Source of the DNA: Arenicola marina
Lineage: Eukaryota > Annelida > Polychaeta > Arenicolidae
Reading direction: 5' to 3'
Assembly: GCA_964019135.1 (NCBI GenBank)
Contig: OZ025255.1
Location: 26,723,188-26,787,187, forward strand
Length of the DNA stretch: 64,000 bases
A program made the translations under genes and the position numbers. A model generated the notes under the pieces. It did no database searches, was not told where the DNA came from, and saw nothing but the letters and a program-made list of their open reading frames with translations. Shown here in pieces: positions 38,579 to 50,397 of the stretch. Numbering within the stretch: position 1 is the stretch's first letter; each line of letters opens with the position of its first letter.

Positions 38579-38748
38579 TTAGACAGACCTACTGGACACC
38601 TGCCTACCTGCCTACCTGCCTTCCTTGCCTGCCTGCCTGAGGAATCTCAGTCTTTGACTGCATGTACCACAAGCCGGCCTTCAGCCATTGGAGACTCGCT
38701 AATGGAAGGCTAAGAGATATATATATGTGTGTATATATATACATATAT
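38579..38748. repeat. CCTG/CCTA tetranucleotide and AT-rich dyad
   Basis: CCTGCCTA-type repeats occupy about 38599-38638. An AT/GT run at 38709-38748 begins AGATATATATATG and ends CATATATCT, forming an imperfect dyad. Confidence 0.75.
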
Positions 38749-39538
38749 CTGAGTGAGACCCACCACAGGGAGCCTCATTGCTAGTCACGCACTCCGGACG
38801 TTAAACTATTCATGGCCTGCGTCACTTGACCGCCGACTTTGCCAGCCACAGGCTTGTGGCCTGAGTAGCAGGACGGGGTAAGGGAAAGCCCGCAGACATG
38901 TTGGGCCTATAGGTTTAAAGGCTAGCAGCAGCTATCAGTATAGATAACACATTTCCGGATTGACATCCCGCCGTCTCGAGTGCCATCTTTCTGCCCACAA
39001 TGATGATGTCGCAATATGTAGACATGCATTCACGTCGGTCAAAGCTATGGGTTCGTCCATGTTGTGATAACATATTACAATTCATTTATTTCTTGGCAAT
39101 AGTTATATGGTTCGTCTCATTGGTGACAATGCACAACGATAATTGTTGTCACTGCAATGTGTGACAACATTTTTAAGATATAAAATATGATTGACATATA
39201 GGTATAGAATGCCTAAGTACAACTTGATTTGTTTGTGAAATGAAATGCAGCTGTTTTTGGCCGTCGTTTTGCACACGAAGGCTGAATTGGACCTCATTCG
39301 TTTGCAGAATAAGACGTCATCCTATTTGTCCTTGGAAAAGAAGGTAATGAACTTTGTATTGTAACGCTGTAGACCTATATGTAACCACGAAGCATGGAAT
39401 TGGGGTTATGGCTAGATCATAATCCATGATGTTACTTCAGTGGTTATCAGGGATTTCCCTGTGGTCTCGTCGGCAGCGCGATTCAGTGGCTACTGCCAGA
39501 GCGTTCTGCTAGGCCAGCCCAAGCGGCAGGTGCGTTGT
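38749..39538. other. unique non-coding sequence
   Basis: Balanced to AT-rich unique sequence with no open frame above 64 codons and no recognisable element. Confidence 0.5.
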
Positions 39539-40122
39539 TCAGGTTAGACACACAACTGGTTAGACAGACAACCGTTTATACACACACCAGGTTATACAGA
39601 CAACAGGTTAGACAGACAACAGGTTAGGCATACGCTATGTTAGACAAACATGTTAGACACACAACAGGTTATACAGACAACAGGTTAGACAGACACCAGG
39701 TTAGACACACAACTGGTTAGCCACACAGCAGGTTAGACAGACAACAGGTTAGACACACAACTGGTTAGACAGACAACCGTTTATACACGCCACAGGTTAG
39801 ACAGACAACAGGTTAGACATACGCTATGTTAGACCAACATGTTAGACAGACAACAAGTTAGACAGACAACCGGTTAGACAGACAACAGGTTAGACAGACA
39901 ACAGGTTAGGCAGACAACAGGTTAGACAGACAACAGGTTAGACAGACAACAGGTTAGACAGACAACAGGTGAGACAGACAACAGGTGAGACAGACACCAG
40001 GTTAGACAGACAACAGGTTAGACAGACAACAGGTTAGACAGACAACAGGTGAGACAGACACCAGGTTAGACAGACAACAGGTTAGACCCACAACAGGTTT
40101 GACACACACCAGACACAGGTTA
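39539..40122. repeat. 16-bp minisatellite, about 36 units
   Basis: Tandem copies of ACAACAGGTTAGACAG with variants (CACACAACTGG, CATACGCTATG, CACCAGG). A longer segment, TTAGACACACAACTGGTTAG through the ACGCTATG variant, occurs twice (about 39542-39660 and 39742-39845), so there is a higher-order duplication inside the array. The right half (39895-40080) is more homogeneous. Confidence 0.93.
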
Positions 40123-40788
40123 GAATAGCTTGAGCGGTAACATCTCCCACTCCGTTCGCCATTCCAAACTTCGCCTCCCCACCCCCCCCCATCCAACCCC
40201 GTACATTGTAGTGAGCAATGTACGTGACAGTTTGTTTCGCTGAACAAACCGCTATATGACTCTATGCAGATGTGGCCTTAGGGTCAGACGGACAATACCT
40301 AAAAAAATCAATTGACGGAGGTCTTTGTCTGGTATCTGGTCTATGGTACAACACTGTAATGAACTCTCTCTCTCCAGTGGTGTGCAGATATGACCTATTT
40401 TTACGCATCATATCTGTTTAATACATGACAATAGGTGTCAAATATGATAAATTCGAGGCGATACGCGATAGATTTATCGATCTCGATAGATCGTATGTTA
40501 CTCACTGTCCTAATGACTTGATGAAACGCAACTAAGGTAATTACTGGAGTCCACTGACACGGAGGGGAGGTTTTACCCCCGACTGTCAATACCGGCCATG
40601 ATTAATCCCCGTACCCTTGCTACATATCCGTCCGATCGAGAGTTTTTTTCTCCACAGGGCACAGTATGCGATCGTTAAATATTCCAGGGCCACGACCAAA
40701 ATACGGGTTGAAGTTCCAAACAATTCCAATGAAGATTTTTCGTATATATCTCGATCGTGAGGCAAGTCTCTCCCCCACCCCATCTCTT
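40123..40788. other. unique non-coding sequence
   Basis: No frame with coding composition and no recognisable element. Balanced composition with one C-run near 40179. Confidence 0.5.
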
Positions 40789-40995
40789 TCTCCTCCGCCA
40801 CCCCCCGTCAAGCTCTCCACCCCAATACCGCAGCCTCATAAATACATCTCTTTCTCCTCCGCCACCGCCCGTCAAGCTCTCCACCACCCCCCGTCAGGCT
40901 CTCCACCCCAATACCGCAGCCTCATAAATACATCTCTTTCTCCTCCGCCACCCCCCGTCAAGCTCTCCACCCCAATACCGCAGCCTCATAAACCC
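40789..40995. repeat. 62-bp tandem repeat, 3 copies, with one internal duplication
   Basis: Three copies start CTTTCTCCTCCGCCACC, contain GTCAAGCTCTCCACCCC and AATACCGCAGCCTCATAAA, and continue to ATACATCT. The middle copy carries an extra 24-bp partial duplication of the GTCAAGCTCTCCACC block. Pyrimidine-rich. The frame crossing it on the plus strand is a by-product. Confidence 0.9.
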
Positions 40996-43025
40996 GCATA
41001 CATGTTGACAGAGCTGCGAAATAATCATTTGATTGGCATGAATGAACTCCCTCTATGTTTCAACAAAACGATCATCCATGGTAAGCAAGTAAAACTTTTA
41101 TTTCTTGATTCTTTTATGATCCATAATTAACGATTAAACACGGAACTGGCCCACTATAACATCAATGCTTAAGCCCAATCTTTGCTAAATTGGCAAGTGT
41201 TTAAAAAGTCAAATGGTTCTTTATCGCCGTTTGGTGTCAGTGTTTTTTCCCTTATCGAAACCTTAGCGGCATTAAAGCAATGGTAACATCCTACGGCTGC
41301 ATTTAGCATTGAAAGAGGTGGGGGTGAAGGGTGGGGGTGAAGGGTGGGGGTGTAGGGTGCGCTACGATAGCGTACAGTGAGAACCAGCGTACTACCATGG
41401 GAGAGCTGGACAACCGTGAAGGCGCCCGTTCCCTGCACGTGTTCCCAGCCGGGTGGGTGGTGTTGTGTCCACTCTGTCCACTGCCGGGCTGGGTCAGGGC
41501 AGCCTGCCCTGTCCTGCTAGGGCTAGCAGCATGATTAATGAGCTGACTGCTCACCCGACTGGTCAGTGCGTCCACTCCATTAGCCTCTCATTACAAACCC
41601 CCGACAGTGTGTGTCGACGGGAAAATAATGCCCTTCGTAAAAACCCTCGGCCATGCTAAACACAGAAATGATGGGCTCTCAAAATATCGTTAATTATTTT
41701 TTATAATTATTACTATTGTTTGTGGTAGTTGTAATCGAAGCGGTAGCAGTATTAGAAGGGAATAGCAGTGGCTCATGCAGTAAGAGTAGTGTTATTGTTG
41801 CAGACATAGAAGTAAAACTAATCCTCTTTGACGATAGCAAGACAAGATACATTTAAAACAAAATCTCTAAAATAAATGTAAATGATGCATTTTCATTCTT
41901 ATTACATCGATTCAAATAAATCGCATGTTTCCAATGTGACAATAGGTTGCGACATGAGTTGCGCCCTTCACGTAAAATAATGTTTTACGGTCACTGCCAT
42001 CTAGATCTAAATTGCACTGCAGCAACTGCTACTCAAGCCCATTATAATATAAAGCCATTGGTAAATGGCATGCTATCGATGTAATACACATCCATGGGGG
42101 TAGGACCTTTGGCTCAGTCATCACACGTAGCGTTTTTAGTGTTTCTATAACTGGATAACGACCACAGCATGGCTTGACCTTAGCTACGGTATCGATTTAA
42201 TTTTCCGTGTTTCGATAACTCGCTAGCCCCCCCCCCCGCCCATCCACAAGAGCAATTGACCTTACTGTGTACATGGCAATGTTTTATTGTTTGGTTGCGA
42301 TAAGCTAGTAAGGATGAAGGTGTCGTTCGGCGATCGTGTTCAGCGTTGGGACACGACAGAGTTTCCTTTTACCCAAGCGTCAATAATAATTACAATGGCT
42401 GAGGATGACATACTCTGCTGTTGATGATCATTTCAATGATGTATATGGCCGCTAAGGGTAATAGGATCGAGTCAATGTAGGTCTTCATCACAGGTTTCGC
42501 CGCTCTCGTGGTTAGGTTACAAACAGCAGCGAGCTGCCTGGGCCAATGGCTATTATTAATAATCTATTATAATTGGAAATTCTAGTGCGTATGTCCGGGT
42601 CCGGTTGAAGATGAAAGAATTAAGCTTCACTAAATCCAACATGGCGAGCATCTATCCCATAATCCTCTGGTCGTACTGTGACACCGGAAACACGTCACGG
42701 AGGAAGCAGACTAGGAACTAGAGTATGTTTCGGTGAACTGTTCTTCAACTATAGTCAATTTAGTCAGCGCGCGAAGTGACCCATATTTCTGTTTACAAAG
42801 CAAATTTAAGGAAGTTGCGTACATGTTACTAATTGGGGCGGTGGTATTGGAAAGGTTCGTCGCCTTTCGGCCGCCCCGATACACTGCCATGTTCGTACGG
42901 GGCTACAACTTTGTTGATGAAACTAGTTGTCCAAACCACACTGTATACGTGTCGCTGAGCGTCTTTGGCTGATAATCGCCTCATCTACTGACGATCTACT
43001 TGTAGTTATCGCACCTCGCAGAATA
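40996..43025. other. unique non-coding sequence
   Basis: Mostly AT-rich from 41660 to 42700. A short G-rich duplicate (GTGGGGGTGAAGG) lies near 41320. No exon-like segment or element is identified. Confidence 0.5.
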
Positions 43026-43083
43026 AATACATTGTCATGTATATATGTATATATATATATACATATATACATGACAATGTATT
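43026..43083. repeat. perfect 58-bp palindrome
   Basis: Every base of 43026-43054 is the complement of its partner in 43055-43083. The arms start AATACATTGTCATGTATATA and the centre is alternating AT. The pairing breaks at the next base on each side (43025 and 43084). The sequence can extrude as a cruciform with no loop. The non-AT outer arms (TACATTGTCATG) show it is more than an AT microsatellite. Confidence 0.95.
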
Positions 43084-44741
43084 ACTTTCTCATGGACGTA
43101 ATGATTATGTACTTATGTACCGGCATGTCATGGTTCTTCTATGGTTTTCTGCTATAACGGTACTCTTCCCTTCAAATGGATATTTCCGTTGTTATAATAT
43201 CTGCAAATATTGTCCTTTTATTGGCTTCTGTTGAACCTATTTATCACCCCGGGCTGAGGGTAACGGGGAGGCAGGGTGAGGGGCGTGGGGGGGGGGGGGG
43301 GTGCACATGAGCGCTGTCAACAGTGGTGCCAGGCCAGATCACACGCGGGGGGATTGGGTGAGGGTAGGGAGTGGAGAGGAGTGACGGAGGGTGAGACAGA
43401 GGAAGAGAGAGAGAGGGGGTGGGGGGGGGGGGGGGGAGCTGTGAGGTGAGAGAGTCGCCCTAACTTAGCCCTTGCCAATCGGACCAGTTAGCCAGGCAGT
43501 GGGTCATTTGACACTCAGTCGCGACGTCTTGATAAATTGTCCTTCAAATTGACCATTAGAAACGGAACCACGGGGTCAGGACTTCTCGTCTACCCCTACC
43601 CCATTTCCCCAATACCCCCCCCCCCCCCCCGCCCGTACCTCACACCGTGGAGTTGTCTTACAGGGTGAGGGTAAAGGAGGAGGGAGGGATGGCATGGGGA
43701 AGGCGAGGAGGCCGCAGCCCTGGTGGGTTGTCATGCCAAACCCCCGTTAATAGTGTGAATCAGTGGTACCACAAACATGCGGGGTGTGTCGATGGAAGAG
43801 AATAAAGTGTGTGGGTGGAGGAGGGGGCGGGGGGAAGGAGCGACTGGCGACGGTCAGGGGGGGAGGTGGGGTGGGGTTAAGGTGAGAAGGGTAACTTAGA
43901 ATGGGACGCCAGAGGTATCAGTTGCAGGTCGCCAATGGATAAGGTTAAAGCGACCTTTTAGGCTTAAGGAATACGATTAGCTCTGCCGGCAATATGAGGA
44001 GGACGGGCGTGGGAATGGGTAGGGTAGGCAGGGGGGAGGGGGGAGGGGGGGGGGAGTCATTTTTCCCTGCAGGAATCTCTGCTCTGTTCGGTTCCTGAGT
44101 CATTATACCAAACAGCTGTAGCTATCACACCATCTATTTGTATTACATGCTGCATATTGTCAGCAATAACGGGGCATTGATATGACGGGGAAACGAACCC
44201 CTGACCCCGAACAACTAAAGAGGAGATTCACTTATTGACTCGAGTCCAAAGTACAGCGGATATTTCGTTGTCAACAGTTTGCAGTGGCAACTTCTAACCA
44301 TCGTAATTTAATGCTTAGGTTCATATCGAGATATGTTCTTCCAAAATTATTGGTGCATTTACTGTGCTACGCGTAATGACGTCACGTACTAATCAGCTGT
44401 GGAGCTCCCCCTTTAAATGGCTGAGACTCTATGGCAGAATGTCTTTGTGGGCAGACCACCGCACGATCCTTCCCAGGGAATCACCAACGTACGTTAACCG
44501 CTCTTAATAAATGAACTCGTAGCGTTCCATTCACGTCCAGTTATCTATCTATAAAACCTCTCCACCCCCCACCCCCCAACTCTTCCACCCGCGCCCCTAG
44601 CCCGTGTGAACCCCGGGGGGCCTCCCGGTGACAGGCAATCCGAGCGGTATCCAGGGGAGACCACCGCTTGTCGTGTCCGGCCAGGCGGAAGTGACGCCAT
44701 TGTGACTGACGTGGTCGCCTGTCTGACGAGATCGGCCTCTG
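43084..44741. other. no supported gene; G-rich tracts
   Basis: 43255-43440 and 43840-44060 are G-rich with runs up to 18 G. A TGACGTCA lies at 44377-44384, followed within 30 bp by GGAGCTCCCCCTTTAAATGG, which could be an isolated promoter-like element. No open frame follows it. Confidence 0.45.
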
Positions 44742-45102
44742 GGACCTGCCAAACAAGGCATGCCATGCAGGACCTGCCATAGAGGACCGTCCGCGCATGA
44801 CCTGTCCAACAGGCTCTACCATAGATAATCGGAGGCAGAAGACTTTCCATGAGGCTCGGACGTGCAGAATCTGCGACAAAAAGACCAACCGAACATGGCT
44901 TGCCATATAGGACCTGCCAAATATAACCTGTCACGTACTAATCTAATGCATGACCTGCTGCAGAAGGCCTTCCTTCGGGGTCTGAGATTAGGACCTGCCA
45001 CAAAGGACCTGCCACAAAGGGCCTGCCACAAACGATCTGCCACAAACGACCTGCCACATAGGACCTACCATACAGGGCGTGTCATGCAGGTCTTATAGGA
45101 CC
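44742..45102. repeat. degenerate 16-bp minisatellite (GACCTGCCA)
   Basis: Repeated GGACCTGCCACAAAG-type units, clear and regular from about 44990 to 45090 and increasingly decayed to the left, where spacing becomes about 30-40 bp. Minus-strand frames of 70-129 codons here are by-products. Confidence 0.8.
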
Positions 45103-45143
45103 TCAATTATAATGTTTTCTCTCTTGCATCAGCTGCGTTATTA

Positions 45144-45230
45144 GAGCCTCCATAGCTCCATGAGTTAACGCGCTGGGCCACAGACCGATATGTTCCGGGT
45201 TCAGGCGCCGCCCGTGCATGTCCGAGGCTC
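45144..45230 (+). mobile_element. tRNA-derived SINE head (degenerate tRNA-like sequence)
   Basis: An A-box-like TAGCTCCATGAGTTAACGCG begins at 45153 and a B-box-like GGGTTCAGGC lies at 45197-45206, at tRNA-like spacing. GAGCCTC at 45144-45150 is complementary to GAGGCTC at 45224-45230. The distance from the B box to the 3' complement is too long for a normal T arm and acceptor stem, so this is not a functional tRNA gene. It is best read as the promoter-bearing head of a tRNA-derived SINE. The body and tail of the element are not recognised. Confidence 0.5.
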
Positions 45231-46616
45231 CTACATATGCCACTGTCTCAGGTGTCTCGTCCAAACGTAGCCTCACTGTGCACAAAAGTGGCCTTAAACA
45301 CTAGCAAACCTTCAGATTACGTACCGTCCGCTGAATTGATTATGATGACCTTGCTGCCGCTCGCGACCTCTGACCTCTGACCTGTGCTGGCATATTTCAA
45401 GTAGTATCACTGAGTGTGAGTGCATTAGCCATTACTGAGGCTGTGGACGCCTTATATGGCGGTCCGAGTCTGCGTCACGCCCCATATGACAACCATCGGT
45501 TGACCTGCCACATTCAACATGCCTCGCCGGACGGGCTGCAGGTTTGGGTGCTTCAGTTGCCATGGTTTAACTTCTTGTTGTTGTTTTTATGTGTGGGCGA
45601 TGGCGGAGGGGAGGGGGTGGGGGCTGATGTCACCCTAGGTGTGTAGCGGGGGGGGGGGGGGGTGTGGGGCTGGGGCGGGGGGTTGGATGGACGAATGAAG
45701 ATGAAATGAATTGCATGGGAGACGCACGCGTGGGATTGGGATGAACCTAGAACCACACGCTACCCCTTCCCTTGCTCACTATCGACATGCTTCTTTCATA
45801 CCCCCTCCCTCCCCCCCCCCCTCACACACACACACACGACCCCCCACTACTCTTGACTGACTGACCCATGAAGAAGAAAAAAAGTACAATAATCATCACA
45901 ATGGGCTCACTTTCCGGTCAACTGCCAGGGCCGACCGCTGGGAACTGCCAGGGCCGACCGCTGGGAACTGCCAATCTACGCTGTGTCTGGGGGGGGGGAG
46001 GAGGGGGTGCACGCTGCAGACCTCTACCGTCTTCCTCCTCCCTCGTACATCCAACACGATGATATGAACATTTTCAAAGGCCGACCTCCCTCAATATGAC
46101 ACCCCTCTCCACCCCACTACGCGCCGACCCCTCCAGCCTCCAGCCCCTCCTCAACTCCTCTCCCGGGCATACACAGACCCCACGCCGACCTGTCATATGC
46201 CATCGCGGTGACTGGGATACGCCACAGGAATCCTAGCCACGTTGACAGGCGAACCAAAGGGCGCGCGGGGAGTGAGGCCGGGTGAGGGTGGTGAGAGGGG
46301 CAGGAGGCGAGGCGAGTCGAGGCGGGAGAGAGAGAGGGGGGGGGGGTAGGTTAGGCACAATTAACCCGGTAGGTTTACCAGGCCCCTCTGCGGGTCGTCA
46401 GACTGCAGGTCGCTTTGTCCTGACCAGCGCCGCGGTTGTTCACTGTGATAATCCGTGCCCATGTGTCCATGGGGCACTGGCCCGTAACATGCCCCCCTGC
46501 CACTCCCCCCCCCCCTCCCCCCGCCCTCCATCCAAGGCTATGCCATCCCACTTCACCCCGCTTCGCCATACTTCCCACACCACAACAACAGGCCGATACC
46601 AGGGGGATGCTGGACT
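45231..46616. other. no supported gene
   Basis: Contains a 20-base G-run region near 45650, a CA run near 45825, a two-copy 22-bp repeat (CTGCCAGGGCCGACCGCTGG, 45919-45970) and C-rich sequence. A frame at 45416-45646 begins with ordinary composition and passes CTGCAGGTTTGG, but has no convincing acceptor. Confidence 0.45.
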
Positions 46617-48966
46617 AGACAGACACAGACAGAAGCACACGACACACAGACATACTAAGAACACCTACACACAAGCAAATAACAAGAAGACGACGCACAG
46701 ACAGTCACAGAAGCTGACGACACACAGACAGGTAGAGAAGTAGACTACGCACAAAGAGACACAGAAGCAAACGACACAGACAAACACAGAAGCAGAAGAC
46801 AGATCCACAGGCAGACAATAGCCAGACGCAGAACATAAAGACAAACAGAAGCAGACGACAAACATAGAGATCAAGAAGCTGATGACGAACAGACAGACGC
46901 AGACGACACACAGACAGACACAGACGCAGATGACACACAGACAGACGCAGACGCAGACGACACACAGACAGACACAGACACAGACGACACACCGACAGAC
47001 ACAGACGCAGACGACACACAGACAGACGCAGACGACACACAGACAGACACATACGCAGACGACACACAGACAGACACAGACGCAGACGACACACAGACAG
47101 ACACAGACGCAGACGACACACAGACAGACACAGAAGCAGACGATACACAGACAGACACAGAAGCAGACGACACACAGACAGACACAGACGCAGACGACAC
47201 ACAGGCAGACACAGAAGCAGACGACACACAGACAGACACAGACGCAGACGACACACAGACAGACGCAGACGACACACAGACAGACGCAGACGACACACAG
47301 ACAGACACAGACGCAGACGACACTCAGACAGACGCAGACGACACACAGACAGACACAGACGCAGACGACACACAGACAGACACAGACGCAGATGACACAC
47401 AGACAGACACAGAAGCAGACGGCACACAGACAGACACAGACGACACACACAGACACAGACACAGACGCAGACGACACACAGACAGACACAGACGCAGACG
47501 ACACACAGACAGACACAGACGCAGATGACACACAGACAGACACAGAAGCAGACGGCACACAGACAGACACAGAAGCAGACGACACACAGACAGACATAGA
47601 CGACACACACACAGACACAGACACAGACGCAGACGACACACAGACAGACACAGACGCAGACGACACACAGACAGACACAGACGCAGACGACACACAGACA
47701 GACGCAGACGACACACAGACAGACGCAGACGACAAAGAGACAGACGCAGACGACACACAGACAGACGCAAATGACACACAGACAGACACAGGAGCAAACG
47801 ACACACAGACAGACACAGAAGCAGACGACACACGGACAGACGCAGAAGACACACAGACACACACAGAAGCAAACGACAAACAGACAGACGCAGACGACAC
47901 ACAGACAGACGCAGATGACACAGAAAGACGCAGACGGCACACAGACAGACACAGACGCAGACAACACACAGACAGACGCAGACGACAAAGAGACAGACGC
48001 ACACACAGACGGCACACAGACAGACGCAGACGGCACACAGACAGACACAGACGCAGACGACACACAGACAGACGCAGACGACACACAGACACACACAGAA
48101 GCAAACGACACACAGACAGACGAAGACGACACACAGACAGACGCAGACGACACAGAAAGACGCAGAGGGCACACAGACAGACACAGACGCAGACGACACA
48201 CATCCAGACGCAGACGACACACAGACAGAAGCAGACGACACACAGACAGACGCAGACGACACACAGACAGACGCAGACGCAGACGGCACACAGACAGACG
48301 CAGACGACACAGAAAGACGCAGACGGCACACAGACAGACACAGACGCAGACGACACACAGACAGACACAGAAGCAGACGATACACAGACAGACACAGAAG
48401 CAGACGACACACAGACAGACACAGACGCAGACGACACACAGACAGACACAGAAGCAGACGACACACAGACAGACACAGAAGCAGACGACACACAGACAGA
48501 CACAAACGCAGACGACAAACATAGAGATCAAGAAGCCGATGACGAACAGACACAGACGCAGACGACACACAGACAGACGCAGACGACACACAGACAGACA
48601 CAGACGCAGACGACACTCAGACAGACGCAGACGACACACAGACAGACACAGACGCAGACGACACTCAGACAGACGCAGACGACACACAGACAGACACAGA
48701 CGCAAACGACACACAGACGGACACAGACGCAGATGACACACAGACAGACACAGAAGCAGACGGCACACAGACAGACACAGAAGCAGACGACACACAGACA
48801 GACAAAGACGACACACACACAGACACAGACACAGACGCAGACGACACACAGACAGACACAGACGCAGACGACACACAGACAGACACAGACGCAGATGACA
48901 CACAGACAGACACAGAAGCAGACGGCACACAGACAGACACAGAAGCAGACGACACACAGACAGACA
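46617..48966. repeat. CAGACA/CAGACG satellite, nearly T-free on the plus strand
   Basis: Tandem units, mostly 21 bp (ACACACAGACAGACGCAGACG) or the same with one 6-bp insertion (27 bp), with AAGCAGACG, GAAAGACGC and ATGACAC variants. The plus strand contains almost no T and the minus strand almost no A. Because every stop codon needs both T and A, frames on both strands stay open for hundreds of codons (744 codons plus, 617 and 750 minus); these are compositional artefacts. Blocks of variant order recur within it, for example the HERD of GAAGCAGACGATACACAG near 47141 and 48371, and TCAAGAAGC(T/C)GATGACGAAC near 46870 and 48527. This shows higher-order duplication. Confidence 0.95.
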
Positions 48967-50397
48967 AGTTCAAGTTCAAGTATTTTTTATTATAGTGACA
49001 TGCCAACATATATACATGATACACAAACAGTAGTAAATACCAGGTTGGCCCAGCCCTACGGGCTTACAAGTCACTCTAATTTAGGAAATTTTTTTAGCAT
49101 TCACAAATTTAATTAATTTGATATTGTACGGACTTCCTCTTTTCTAAACAGTGTCTGGTGTATTTTGCTAATTGACGCGAACAATGGCTAAACATGTAAA
49201 TTAGTTGTTGGTCTCTAGTGAAACTACTGAAGGTAGGGCATCGACTATGTACACTATACAACCAGTCATTCCGAGATTCGTTATAAAAGTTACATTCAAA
49301 TACAAAATGAAGCTCATCTTCTATGACGTTATTTTCACAAAATAAACATATACGTTCTTCTCGCGGCGTGTTGTTGAATCGTCCCGTTTCCACTCTCAAT
49401 GGTAACACTCCCATCCTTAATTGCGCTACGACAGACCGTTCGCCTCCTGTTAAATTTCTTGTAACATAGTCTTCAACGTTGCAATTAAATTTAAACTTGT
49501 TATAGAATTGTAGCTTTGGCTTCTTCACTATAGTTTGTCTCCATTCTCTTTCTTGTACTTGGAACAATCGTAATTTTAATTGGGCCACATCACAAAATAA
49601 TTTATTTTCGTAGAGATCCTGGTACCCACATTCAGCGAGAATATTGCGAACCTGTGCACACCAGTTAAAGCCAGAAATACTCCAATCGTAGGCCAAATTA
49701 AATATAATTTTCGTAAGGCGTTCCTGTGGGAGGTTAATGAACCTATTCCACAGCCTGATCATTTCAATCCACCTTAGGTACTTAGGTCTAAGCCATCCCA
49801 TGTCTCCGTAGAGTGCTTCGATGGGGGTAAATTTATGAACCCCAAGAAAGATTCTCATTGCGCGATGATGAACAGTGTCAGGCTTTGAAAAACTTTCGTA
49901 ACCCCATACCCCAGCGGTGTAATTCATAACCGGTAAAACACAACTTTCATACAATTTGGTGTATGTTTCATATCTCATACAGCCGTTTGCCTTATACACG
50001 CTCGTCACATACCCTAGGGCTCGACCGGCCGATTCGGCAAGAAGTGAGGCATTTTCTTTGTATTGACCGAACTGATTAAACATAATTCCCAAATACTTAT
50101 AATTACCAACATAAGTGAGCTCGTCATGACCTACGTGGAATTTGAACTCGCTTTGCTTAAGACGCGGGGGTCGAAAATGCATAACTTTGGTTTTATCTGT
50201 ATTTAGCATTATCCGCCATTTGCAACACCACCCGAATACACAATCTAACATTTTCTGTAAGTCTCGTTCTGAATCCGCAATTAGAACCACATCATCCGCA
50301 TAAACTAGTAACGATATAATGGCGTCACCCATCCGCGTCCCTACACCCAGCGATTTAATATCCTGGGCTAAGTCATTGACGTAAAGTGAAAATAGGG
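48967..50397 (-). mobile_element. 5'-truncated non-LTR retrotransposon (LINE) inside the satellite
   Basis: A 1,431-bp insert in minus orientation interrupts the satellite cleanly. At its 3' end (left), read on the minus strand, the sequence ends AATAAAAAATACTTGAACTT followed by one further GAACTT unit, a short hexamer tail rather than poly-A, as in many CR1/L2/RTE-type LINEs. At the 5' end (right) it is cut inside the reverse transcriptase palm domain. The empty site is preserved as a paralogue: CACAGACAGACATAGACGAC at about 47585-47604 equals the left flank joined to the right flank. At most a 2-bp (CA) target-site repeat is possible. Clade assignment within LINEs is not certain. Confidence 0.9.
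49109..50397 (-). pseudogene. LINE reverse transcriptase, C-terminal half (5'-truncated ORF2)
   Basis: The open frame encodes about 429 residues of element protein, ending in TAA at 49109-49111. It begins in the palm with LFSLYVNDL and contains the catalytic YADD box at 50291-50302 (residues 33-36 of the fragment). The thumb signature NYKYLGIMFNQFG follows, then a long C-terminal region ending with a zinc-knuckle-like C-x2-C-x9-H-x4-C (residues 351-369, starting CLFC). Missing upstream are the endonuclease domain, the fingers and the first half of the palm including its first catalytic aspartate, so it cannot be active. There is no internal stop or frameshift, implying a young insertion. The upstream satellite is A-free on this strand, so the frame runs on into it for another 265 codons, giving a chimeric 694-codon frame. 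Confidence 0.92.

Noticed and set aside
45144..45230. Functional tRNA gene
   Set aside because: A 7-bp terminal complementarity and A/B boxes exist, but the T arm is about 20 bases too far from the 3' strand of the acceptor stem and the other arms do not fold.
46882..49116. 744-codon plus-strand protein and 617/750-codon minus-strand proteins
   Set aside because: They are explained by the absence of T (plus) or A (minus) in the satellite, which removes all stop codons. Several overlapping phases are open at once.
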